A DNA stretch of 64,000 nt from Onchocerca volvulus (taxonomy: Eukaryota; Nematoda; Chromadorea; Rhabditida; Onchocercidae), in the NCBI GenBank assembly GCA_000499405.2, contig HG738138.1, positions 14,571,208 through 14,635,207 on the forward strand, read 5' to 3'. Both the position numbers and the translations under genes were made by a program. The first letter of the stretch is position 1. Each line of letters starts with the position of its first letter. Of the stretch, positions 20,537-33,167 are shown one piece after another. The notes under the pieces were generated by a model that saw only the letters and a program-made list of their open reading frames with translations, was not told the origin of the DNA and searched no databases.

Positions 20537-23500
20537 ATGCCGTTTCAGATTGCAAGTTTGTTGGAAAAAATGTCATCAACAGATAAAGATTATCGTTTCA
20601 TGGCTACAAATGACTTAATTGTTGAATTACAAAATGATAGCATCAAATTGGACGATGAATCCGAACGAAGAGTATAGTATTTTTCTTTTATATTGCATAA
20701 AAATGCAATGTAAAACTTCATTATCTTCCAAGAAACTAGCCTTTTACAGGCTAAAATTATTCGATTATAATTGACAGTTTTTATATTATGGAAAATGAAA
20801 CGTTAATCTCATACATTTCAAAAGTATGTATTCCATTAGTTAGATAAGCGTGGTATAACCTTTTCCATTAGATAACCTTTTAAAAAAAAAGATTGCCAAT
20901 ATTTTCCACACTATTTCATATGTGAACTTTTACAACGTCGAGATCATTTGGTACCATTAATTATTTAGATTTTTGCGTGTGATAATTTGTGACTAATCTC
21001 TGCTTAAAAAAACTTTTTAAATTGCATTAAAATTTGTATAAAACTCAATTTCTATCTGTTATGTTAAAATCAAATATAACATGCAAGTAGAAAGGTTGAA
21101 GTATGTTGAATTTGAATCGAATCTTTGACAGAGAATTTGATTCTAATTTCAGCATTTCTTGGTACGAATGAATAATATTAATTACTGGCATAGATTTACA
21201 TAATCTTATTAACTACAGTATTTTTATTTTTTTGAATATGCTATTTTCTTTGATATTAAAATATTTGCCATCACAAAAGAGGTTAGTTTTCAGGTGGTTA
21301 ATATGGTTGTAAGACTGTTGGAGGATAAGAATGGTGAAGTACAAAATTTGGCGGTAAGATGTTTGGGACCACTTGTACATAAAGTGAGAGATACACAGGT
21401 GAAGTATTCAGATGTGGGCGACTATCATATTATATAGATTTCTATTTTTCGTTTTTTCAGTATAATACATTTTTTTTTATAAAGCTACATTAATGTATAA
21501 TTGTTTGATGTAATCTTATGCAGTTAGACTTTTACGTAATCATCACTGCCTTCTTGTCATGCTTACAGATTACATACTAATGTCATATTCGTCATTACCA
21601 TTTGCTATGGCTTAAAAACTTGTTACAATTAAATTAAAACATAAAAATTTTTGCATGGACCACATTTTATTTTGGTCCGTGCATTGCTATTTAAAATTGA
21701 AAATAAAAAATTAGTGAGCTAAATTAGTCGGAAAGGATTTGTTGATTTCCTACCTTTTCAGCTATTGATCGGTTCCGATGGTAATAGTTATAAATAAAAC
21801 ATTAACTTTGTTTGCGTTATAAGTAGCCGAAAACAAGAGTTTTTAATTCTATGTTTTTTTTCTTGATTCGCAAATTTTATATTTCAGGCTCAAGCAATTT
21901 TTTCACATCTTTGTGAAGCAATGATTAATGGTGATGAGAAGTTGCGAGATGTTTCCTCCATTGCACTAAAAACGGCAGTTGCTGAATTACCTGCTGCAAG
22001 TTCTCCGTTAACAGTAGCAGTAATTAAGCAGCTGGTACCACCGCTTAGAAATGCATTATGTAAATCATTTTCGGTTTTATTTTGCTTTTGTTACTTTTCA
22101 TGTATGTATTATATTGGTGGATTATTATTTCTAATGTCATTTTTTGGGAATTCTGTTTTGCAAATTAGCTGCTAATGCAAAAAAAAAAAAAAAAAAAAAA
22201 AAAAAAGGTTCTTCCTGATACTTTAATAAAATGATTAACTTTACAGCGGATACGGAACGTGTTGATATCTCTGTGAAGCTCGAAATAATCGACATTATAT
22301 CTGATATCCTATCACGTTATGGATTATTATTTTCATCATATTTGAGAGGGGTTTATTATTATGATGCAATATTTGAATGAATATTGATACTGTTTGTCGC
22401 AAAATGGAAATTAATTAAGGAGAAAAAAATGACCGAAATTAAAAATTTGATCGATATTTGCATTCTAGTTAAAATTTCAGAATTTTTTGCAAACTTTAAC
22501 ATAATATCGGATTTCTTTTGACATTTTGAACGATTTTCTATTCTTTCTTTTTCTTACAAAATGTATATGATGCAAAATGTTTCAGCTACAAGAAGCTTTA
22601 CTTCAACAGCTTTCCTCCGACCGTCAAGCTCTACGTAAACGATCTATTATGGCGTTATCAAGTTTGTTAGCACTCGCAGATGTCACGCTTTATGGAGAAA
22701 CGATGGATATTATCGTGCAACAACTGACAGTACCTGGAGTAATCATTTATTTAATTTGTTGTAAATTTGGTGAAATGATTTCATTCCATCCATTTTTTGT
22801 AAAAAATTTAGTGAAACATTGAAAAGCGTTGCACCAAGTCTTTTCGAATAGTTTGTTGTCTTCATTTATAGGCACCAGCGGAACAATTTCGTACAATGGT
22901 ACAAACATGTCAGAATATTTGCAAAACAACTAGTCGCCGTTTCGTAAAACATTTATCGAGACTAGTTCCTGTACTAGTCGATTATACTGTTACAACTGAG
23001 GATGACGAGCTACGTGAATCATGCATCCAGGTAAGTATTTGTTTAATATATTAAATAATCTAATCCGTTTAACATTTCGTGATTATGGTTCTCCCTTCCT
23101 TGTTATTTATTGATCTACTTTTCTCGAAATTTGCACTTTCTATTAAAACGAAAGAGCAAGAAATATATTACAGGCATTCGAAACATTTGTTTATCGTTGC
23201 CCTCGCGAAATAACACCATTTATTTCTCATATTGTGAAGGTGGTTGTTGATTATTTAAAACATGATCCCAATTATACCTACGATGACGATGAAGAAATGG
23301 ATAGCATTTCGCAGATGGATACTGATGGTAGTTGTTATTAAATATCATATTAATTAAAATCAATGGGTTTTCGAAATTTCAAATTTTTTGAAGTCAATAT
23401 TTGATGGAAAAAAAAGGATTGCCAGTTAATAAATGAGGTAATCACTGGGTTTATCGAGATTCTTATCGACACGTTTTACAAAGTTCATTCGAAGCATGTC

Positions 23501-25831
23501 ATCACAACGGGAATATGATAACGATTAGTAAATATATTTAAATGGATCACAGTTAAATATATTTTCCGGTGAATTCTTGACATACATAAATATAGCACAT
23601 TTGTAGACAGTGATAATCAGACAATTTGAATCGCCAATACTGTAGTAATTAAAATAATTTAATGATTATTGTGAGCCCTTTTATCGATTGCTCGCTGGTT
23701 ATCGTAATATGCAATGAATAGTGTGAATTAACGTAAACACTGCAGTGTATTTAATAGTGGTTAAATAATAATTGATCGACATTTTAACATAAGCTTCATT
23801 TTCATATTTTAAAATTATATTTGTTTATCGAAATTTACAAAAGTGACTTTTTCTATACTGCATATGAATTTGCTTGTAGAAAACAGTGATGTTTATTTTT
23901 TGAAATAAAGCTGAAATGAATTTTAATACAGATCAATTTCATTACTTAAAATTATTCAGGTGATACCGATGACGACGATGATGAAGGAAACGAATACTCG
24001 GATGATGATGATATGAGCTGGAAAGTACGCCGAGCATGCGCTAAATGCATTGAAGCTCTTGTATGTTCACGAATAAATCGTTATTACTTCTCCACAACTT
24101 GAAACAATATGCTTATTCCTGCTTCATGCACAGTCTGTATGTCAGGAAAAGAGCTATGTTTTCGCAGTTTGAAAGATTGACATGTGGACTACCAGATTAT
24201 TTACTTTTAATGTACTGGATCTCCATGGTGACGAACTGTAGACTCGATTTTCAGTATGACTGACCATAATCGGATAAAATACCTTCGCTCTTGTTTAGAG
24301 TTACCAGGTGCGCGCAGCGCGCCTTATATGAGTAAATATATATAACGCTTTATCTATCATTATCTATTAGGTAATGAGATAGCGATGCTTGATTAGATTT
24401 TGTCACTCGAATTATTTGCAGTGATATTGAATGTTTGTAGATTTTATCGCGCCGTGACGAAATTGTTAAATATTTAACTTCGTTTGGTCCTCTATTGATT
24501 AGTCGTTTCAAAGAACGTGAGGATAACGTGAAATGGGATATAATGCATGCTTATACGGCATTGTTGTCGCAGATTCGCAATTTGATTCCAAACTTCTCAG
24601 CCATTTACGTCGTAAGTCCATTTTGAGCGCATAAAATGTATCGCATAAAATGTACTGAAAAAGCATTACTTTTATGAAAACATTATTTCAAAACATTTAA
24701 AAATTGGGCACAGTTCGGAAAGAATCAGAATCGATACTTTTCTCATAGCTTAACTTTTTTTTATAAAATGATCTTTTTGTGTATTGTTTCAATTCTTATT
24801 TTAGCCAGAAGAAAACGGCGATGCAAAAAAAAATGCATGTGGAGACGTGGAAACGGTTACTGTTAAAGGTGGTGTATTGCTGCGAAATGCTTTAAGCATG
24901 GAACAGCTTGAGACATTACAGGTTTGTATTTTCCTTTTTTTTCTATAGAAAATTAATAGTTTCAGTTGTGAATGATTAAATTTAACTAACAGTGCCTAGA
25001 GACCATTGAGGCATTTAAATATATGAATGCAGGGAGGATTTTTATTATTTAGTTACAGTGAAGCGTATTGAAATAAAGTTGTCAAATATAAACTGGTATT
25101 TGATTTGCTATTAGATCGCAGTTTATAGTAATGCTTGACGTAACGATAAGTTATAGTTCAAGTTATTATATTCCCATCGTACAAGACCTTTAGTATAATG
25201 ATCACATTTAGAACAACAATTAAGAGAATTTTTAAGCCCTTCGTTTATGCAGTTATAATTTGCTGGAATTTCGTTGCAGGCTTTGGACTTACAGATTCCT
25301 TTACTTGTCAAAGCAATCAGTCGATTGTTAAACACGAAGGCTCTCAAAACTAAACAATATTGTTTCGTTTTACTTACGCATCTATTACGGTTTTTCTTTT
25401 TTTTTTTTTTTTTTTGTCATTTACCTTATCATTTTTTGCATTCTTTAATAGAATGATTATTTTATTTGACATCGGATCACTGTAGTATTCGGTTATTTCC
25501 CTTATCGCTGATTTTAATTATTTATCTATTGTATTTTCTAAGAGCGTATCCTGGTGCACTTGGTGATGAAATGTTTCATCTGACGGCTGGAGTATCAAGT
25601 GCAATGAATGATCGTTCCTTGAATACAAATGTGAAAATTGACACACTTACGTTCCTATCGGGAGCACTCTGCACTCATTCACCAGAGGTAACATGAAAAT
25701 ATTTTCTATTTCTGTACCTCTCTTTTGATAACGCTGAATGAATATGTCCTTTTATGTAAACATTATTTTTTGTTTACTCAGATATTTAACGAATGAACAC
25801 AGAAAATATATTGCTCTTAGCACTCTCTTTC

Positions 25832-25863
<32 letters not shown>

Positions 25864-25873
25864 TTTTTTTCCC

Positions 25874-25914
<41 letters not shown>

Positions 25915-28900
25915 ATTTTTTTTCTCAAAAAACAATGTTCGATTATTTTTTACCTTTTAATTTTAAATTTTCAGAAATTACATGCTTATATGGATGTATT
26001 GGTACCACTTATTGTGCGGGCTGTTAGTGAACAATTTTACAAAGTGGCAGCAGAGGCATTAACGGTTACAACATCGCTGATTCGTGTCTTACGTCCACTG
26101 ACATCTGAACAAGGCAATTTCGATTATTCACCATATGTGGATAGCATCTATGAAGCAATCATTGGCAAACTGAAAGCTACTGATATAGACCAGGTTTAGA
26201 ATTTTTGTATATTAAAAACATTATAGATTAATTTTTATAGTAATTTCAATATTGACTAACTCATAAATTTTTTAATCGTGGATTTCGATCAATTAAAATG
26301 TTTGCCGCCGTTATTTTTTAGTTAACAATTTCAGCTTCCTATAGTTTACATTTCTCTTTTATTTCTTTTTTTCAGGAAGTGAAGGAAAAGGCAATCACAG
26401 CAGCCGGCCTTCTTGTCGCAACTTTCGGTGATTTTCTGAAGGACAAGGTAAGAAATATATGAATTTTGGAATTTTCAAATTAGGAAATGTTTCTTTTAGT
26501 GTAAATATAAATTATATTCATACGAAGTTGTGACTGTTCTGGAATTGTTTGTGAAGCGTTTCTAGATCTCAAGTTTTCTAAATTGTATTGCATGCTCAAA
26601 GATGTTTTTCGAGTGTTTGGATGGGATTTTTTTCTTTAGCTGCCAATTTGTTTGCCGATATTTTTGGATCGTTTGCGGAATGAAATGACACGACTTGTTA
26701 CAGTTAAAGCACTTACAGTAATTGTGAACAGTCCTTTATCAATTTCACTGCATTCTATTTTGTCAGATATTTTGTTATTGCTAGCCGAATATTTGCGCAA
26801 GAACCATAGAACTTTAAAGGTAATTTGGCTTTATTTATTCATGAAATCTATATAGCGTAGCTTGGAATGTACTGCAGCTTAAAGCATCTGTTATTATAAG
26901 TGTATAGCTCATTTTTAATTGTTTCTTAGATTACTTTTAATTATTTTTATAAATCATCCAATAATAATGTCGAGTTTGGTAATGATTCATGATTACATTT
27001 CACTTGTTTGATTATTAAAGTTTGTTGGATAAATTACAGATTTCGACATTAAATTTGTTAGATTCTTTGGTAACGAATTATAAGTATGGTAGCATGGATG
27101 GCAGTGAGATGATGAAAGTATTACAAGAAACACCAGCGTTGATCTCTGAATTTGATCTACAAATCAGCCAGCTTACTCTTACTTTTCTTAGTCGTAAGTA
27201 TTATTTTTTCTGATTGTCATCTATGGAAACATTTTTTTTAGATATGACTAAATACAAAATATGGACCTATTTTTGCTGCGATCAGAAAAGAGAGTTCTTC
27301 CGATGTTTTTAGTTATTAAAATGTGAAACAGAGCTTATCATTTCTTATTACTGTTATATTACTCTGTCATACAATTATCACTGATTATTTCTCTTTTCAC
27401 AAGACAATCTCTTGAAAATGTAATGTATTTTGAATTCGTTCTGTAGATGTTACGTTCACATATTTTTTATCAAAGACTTTTTATAGAGTTTAATACTTGA
27501 GAAATATTTTCAGATCTAGTAGTTGTTCAGCCGCTAATCATATCTTCTAGTTTATCAGAAATACTTGCTGCTTATGTGAATCTCGTGCAAAGTTCTCTGC
27601 TTCAGGGTGCTACCCTGACAGCTTCTCTGAACTTTGTCCTAGCCGTTGTCCAAGCAGAAATACCCCAGAAGCCGTCTTTCGAGGTACTTTCATAATTTTA
27701 ATAGAACAATTAGAAAATTGAATTTTTAGAAATTTTCCGAACTTTAAAACTTCCGTATTGACATTTTATTTTAATTGCTTTTTGAACAAGAGACCATTTT
27801 CCAGGAATTGTTAGATCAGTTGACAGCTCCAGCTTACGATACTTCGCTTCATCGACAAGCCTATCGCTCCATATCAGCATGTACTGCTGTTGTTGCTTCT
27901 GCATCTGGTCAACAGAATCATTGTCGTAATTTAGCGAAGAAATTATCGGAACAAATAATATCGAATGATACAACAGATGGTGTGCGACTCTTTTCTTTAC
28001 TTGCAATCGGTGAATTAGGCTGTACATGTCCACGAACGTTTGACAAGTTTTCACCGAAGTATGTATTTTTCCGTTTTTTCATCGTAACATCTTTCATTTC
28101 CATATAATTTAAAGTAAGGTTTATTCCAGAAATAGTTCCGTAAAGCCATTTATATGTCACAGTCGATTTATCCAAATATATATGTATGAGTAGAAATTCA
28201 TCCATATAAAACACATTTTTCGTTTGTATTGCTTTTTCTTTTATAAAAGGAAAAAAGACTTTCTATCCCAATAATAATTGAAAATCCATTATGCTATACA
28301 AAGAATTCATCTTATTGTAATGCACTTATTACACATTCACTCTTTTTTTTTTTTTGCCTTTTGATAAAATATTACATATCAACACTTATTTTTTTTTCCT
28401 GAAAAGTAAACTCTTAGTCTGTGACAGTTTTGATGGTAGATTAAGATAACTAAATACATGCCGAAGTGATTTTATCGTTTGAAATTTTTTAAATATAACC
28501 TCGTTTCAACTGTAAGAGTTTTAGACCCGAAGAATTATTAGTGAATGCTTTCAATACAACATCGGAAGAAATGAAAACAGCTGCATCGTATGCATTGGGA
28601 AGGCTAGCGTCAGGAAATCTCGAAAAGTATCTTCCATTTTTGCTCGAACAAATCAACTCGCAACCAAAACGCCAATATCTTTTATTGCATGCTTTGAAAG
28701 AAGTGCAGTTATTCTTATATTTGTTCACTGTTATTTATTTATTTATTCTCCAAGTGCAAAATTCAGAAATATAGAAAATTAGCATCAAAAAAAGCGTGCA
28801 TGAGTGTATGCTTCGTTAAATTATATTATTAAATAGTGTTAGACTGCCTTGTTTTATCAATATTAGAACATATGTCGCTTTTTATTTGTAAATTAAATAG

Positions 28901-31900
28901 TACTGACATTTATTTTGACATATATTTCATACCCTTCATCTTTGAAATCACCAGAAAAGCTTGGTGAATTCCTACCAATTTCTGTTTTATATTAAAATAG
29001 TAATTTCATAGCATTTTTCTAGGTAATTGGTTCGGAAAGCGGTGATTCTCGGGCTATAGAGATTTTCCGTCCAAGAATTGAACAAATTTGGCCTGTTTTA
29101 ATCACTCATGCAACAGCTGCGGAAGAAGGGACTCGAAATGTAGTTGCCGAATGTCTCGGCAAATTATGTCTTGTCCATCCCGAACAATTATTACAACGAT
29201 TGAAGGTCTATTTTTTAGTAAATCCCATTTTTTAATTTCAATTTTAATTTTTATTAACTGTGATGCATTTAGTTAGAATACCTTTAGTCTTTCAAAGCGT
29301 ATATTCTTGAGGCTTGTCGGAAATGTTATGCGATTTCACAACTGAAAATTATTTACATGGAGTTATTTATATCCACCATCGCTTTAATACATTATTTCAT
29401 TTAGGTCCATTTACAAAATCAATTTAGTGAAATTTAAATTTATTAGTAAATGGTCCTGTTTTTCCTTTGTTCTTCAGAAATGTGTAATTTCACCGAATCC
29501 GTTTATGCGTGCAACAGCAGTTACAGCAGTGAAATTTTTAATTGTTGAACAGTGGACAGCTATTGATGATTTGCTACAATCATCAATGGCACATTTCCTG
29601 CGAACTGTTACGGATCAAGATCTTAATGTACGTCGAGTGGCATTGATAGCTTTCAATTCTGCTGCTCATAACAAACCTAGACTGGTAAGTTATTGAGATT
29701 TTTACTATTTCGTATTGCTAGGAAATCAATTGAGAACTGAGAAAAACTTATTTTAAAAAACTTGCTGAGTTTTTTCAGTAATTACAAGTCTTTTGCTCGT
29801 ATGTAGAAGATTTAATTCCTAAATTCATTTCAAATTATCTATGGATATAATGATACGACTGGCTGCAAAATAATGTGTATCTTCAATTAGTGATTCGATT
29901 TATGTAATAGCTAAAATCCTTTATTTTTTTCAGTTTACGTTATGAACCTTCTCGGCTTTTCATGATTTTAGCTCTGTTTAACGAGTATTTTCGTTATTGA
30001 ACGCATTTAGTTTTGATACAATCATTTCAAATAAATAGATGCCAACATTTAAATATGTTAGCATCTGTTTATTCCTCTACCAAAAATTTACTTGTTTATA
30101 GATTCGGGATTTATTACCTGTCTTTCTACCATCATTATACAGTGAAACAGTAGTTAAGAAAGAATTGGTTCGTGAGGTTGAAATGGGTCCGTTTAAACAT
30201 ACCGTTGATGATGGACTTGATTTACGAAAGGCAGCTTTTGAGTGGTTAGTTTTATTACGAAAAATTTAATAAAATTTGTAAAATTCGTCGAGCAGCTTCA
30301 TTGTTGAAGATACTGCTTTTTGTTGATTACGAATCTATGAAATGTCAAATTAGCTTATAATGTTATGAGAAGTTGATTAAATTTTCAGTATTTTTTTACA
30401 ACTTTATTTTTATATGGTTTTAGTATGTATACATTGCTAGAAACATGCTTGGAACGACTGGATGTTTTTGAATTCATTACACACATGGAAAATGGGCTGA
30501 AAGTAAGTATTTTTTATTACAATGAAACATAACAAGTTTTTGAAAAGAAGCAATTTATAATTGCTATTAATTAATATCTCATAGTTTTCATATGTTTTTA
30601 GGATCAACATGATATTAAATTGTTGACTTATTTGATGCTTGCACGCTTAGCTGCTTTATGTCCTTCACAAGTACTTCAGCGACTCGATAGTCTTTGCGAG
30701 CCATTAAAGGTATGTTTTATCATTGATGTCTTCCTGATATTTATATCATTTAAATCTTCTTTGAATTAGTTAAAAGTTTTTTCTTTTGCTTGTTTTTATA
30801 TCCATAGTGATTAAAAAAAAAGTGCTTGGCAATATAATTATTATTAAGAAGCAAATTACACATAAATCAGCGTGTTTTCTTGTTTATGAATGGTAAGCTT
30901 GAATTGTTTTGATTATCAAATTAGTTGATTATAATATTTTTCTTTCAGACTCAGATACAAGCGAGAGCTAAGACGAATGCAGTAAAGCAGGAAAATGACA
31001 AACAAGATGAGCTTCGAAGAGCGGCACTTAGAGTTGTTGTTGCTTTGCAGGTAAGCATATTATTTTCTTTTAATTTGATGAACTTTTTTTATTTCAAAAT
31101 TTTCTGGAGAATACTCTGCACATTTGTGACAAATGGCTATCAAACATTAAAATTTTGGCAGTTTAATTGTAAAGTGGAAGAAGTATTCATTTATTGAACT
31201 TCTTTGTGTTCCTTTGGTTTTTTAGTTTTGCTTAATTAGGAATCAAAGATTTTCATTACTCAGTGTATATTTTAGCATATTCCCGAAGCTGATAGACAAC
31301 AGCAGTTTGCTGATCTTCTTGCCATAATTCGTAGTTCAACTGAAATAAATGCCGTTCATCAGGTAACCAGTACTTTTATTACAATCATCTTATTTAATGA
31401 AAGTTTTAAATTAGATAAGACGAAAGAAATCTTGGAAATCATTTGAACAGTAGGAAATCATTTGCTATACATTGCACAGTAGCGGTAACTTTTGAATAAC
31501 TTAGATGGATTAGTTGCAGTTGCTCGCAGTTATCGGTTAAAATTATTCTTTTGATCTTGAATAAATTTAGTATTCGATCATATTTAAAAGAAGTTCAATA
31601 AGGGAATTTATTTTGATTTTTAAATTTTAATTTAATTCGTAAAAATTATCAGTGATAATTTCGCTGTTGTATATTTTGTAGTTCTATAGATGTAATCTCT
31701 TAAAGCGTAGTTTAACATTGAATTAAATCAGATTTTATGTCAGGATTTATTATTATAGTAGATTTGTAAATAATTTTTTGAGAAATCCCATTAGATTAAT
31801 TGGTGGGAAATTTATTTTGACAAATTTATTATTTATTTTTGTTTCTGCGATGAAATTTTTAGCATTAATTTGTTCTAGTTAGTGGAACGAGATGCAGTTC

Positions 31901-31941
31901 ATCGTTTGTATACTTCTGATTCCGTGATGGAAATCGAATGA
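20537..31941 (+). CDS. CAND1: CAND1, cullin-associated NEDD8-dissociated HEAT-repeat protein
   Basis: Binds unneddylated cullin-RBX1 and exchanges substrate receptors. 27 exons: 20537-20671, 21294-21398, 21888-22059, 22247-22350, 22586-22738, 22872-23030, 23174-23327, 23960-24060, 24441-24611, 24805-24921, 25280-25389, 25543-25687, 25975-26193, 26376-26447, 26640-26819, 27040-27193, 27514-27683, 27805-28058, 28525-28702, 29023-29205, 29478-29684, 30102-30244, 30424-30502, 30602-30709, 30949-31050, 31276-31362, 31879-31941. Phases close to 1274 aa (human 1230). Family stretches: [30 protein letters not shown], the acidic insert [90 protein letters not shown] and [15 protein letters not shown] repeats fill the whole length. 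Uncertain points are the donors of exons 4 (gtttat) and 5 (22729 or 22738) and the AAG acceptor of exon 12. Confidence 0.97.
22179..22206. repeat. A28 homopolymer in CAND1 intron 3
   Basis: Uninterrupted run of 28 A in the intron before exon 4. Confidence 0.95.
24310..24322. repeat. GC-only inverted repeat in CAND1 intron 8
   Basis: GCGCGC-A-GCGCGC inside AT-rich intron sequence, flanked by AGGT and CTT. Confidence 0.85.
25832..25910. repeat. Composite homopolymer tract in CAND1 intron 12
   Basis: A28, T11, C5, T5, A30 in direct succession. The T11 and A30 runs (or A28 and T11) can pair as a hairpin. A tract like this is also easily miscounted in an assembly. Confidence 0.9.
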
Positions 31942-33167
31942 AATTTAAGAAATTTAACAATATTTGACAAAATTGTTTTGCTTTATGAGAAAGTGCTTTT
32001 CGTAAATTAACGATACGGGAAAAAATGAATTTTTTTTTTCTCTGTTGTAACTTCCTTGTACTTATATTTTTTCTTGTGAAGTAAGGCTATGATTGTTATT
32101 TATGCCTGTGAATAAGACTGCGGTCATTATTTATAAGGAATTAGGGAAGATTTTCGGTGTGGTGGAGTCTCTTCTTGGTTTAGAATGTTTTTTTATGTGA
32201 TTTTTGATTCCAAGCAATTATGTTCACAATTCGAGTTTGTTCGTCTTAAATATTTGCGAAAAGAAAATATTAGGAAATTTTTTCAAGAATTCTAACTTAG
32301 GTTTTGAAATTTTCCAAAGACCCCATTTTATTGACATTATGATTTGGTGGAAGTAATATATTTGAGCAGGACTTCGCATCCAGGTTGTTTGATGTTTATC
32401 ATATATCGCCCTATATTTCTGACAATATTCGTGAGATTTCCAGCGAAGGACTTTTTAAAATCACAATTGATTTGACAGGATTTTTGTTTGTCTTATATTG
32501 TTCGTTTACATTTCTTCTTTTTTTCCGTCAAACTTCTTTCCACGGTTATTTCACAAATTGTTTTATTGACTAAATAAAAATTCTATTTTTTTTACTATAC
32601 ACAAACATTCTCTACACAAATGTTCTCTCATAATCTTATCTTCGACACTATCATAATCACCAATCAGGTTATTGATCATTGTATAGTTGTTCACATGAGA
32701 ATAATGTGACGTAGAATGCGTCATATTTGCATTGATAACGGTTGTAAGGGATGATGATAGTCATGATACCAGTTTTTATTTCCGCCCAGATTATTTTTCA
32801 GTTTTAACAAATCCATTGTTATACAACTTGATTTCATTTTCTGACCTCATTTTTTAATGTTCGGCTTGATGTAAATTATTACTTGCAATTTTAAAATTAG
32901 GTTTGATTGGCAATTGGAAATTTCTAAAATAAAAACTAATTTGGCCCGTCGTAAATTTCTCAAAAATCGATTAATAAAGTAGCGTTAGAACGTAAAATGG
33001 TTAGAAAATTTCAGATTGATCGGCAGTTCGTCTGTTTGCCGTCTATCAGTTTGGCAATAAAAATCATTTTTTCTAAAGTTTTCCTAGATTTTCATTTTCC
33101 AATCTCTGATGTTATGAATAACAGTGAGGCATATGTTTTCTAATCGATGATTACTTTATTTAGAGTC
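31942..33167. other. Intergenic region between CAND1 and the ABHD12-like gene
   Basis: No gene seen. Open frames here are short and lack family resemblance. It ends in TTTATTTAG (33155-33163), 4 nt before the next ATG. Confidence 0.55.

Noticed and set aside
27710..28214. Two long minus-strand frames across CAND1 exon 18
   Set aside because: Antisense shadows of a clearly coding exon.
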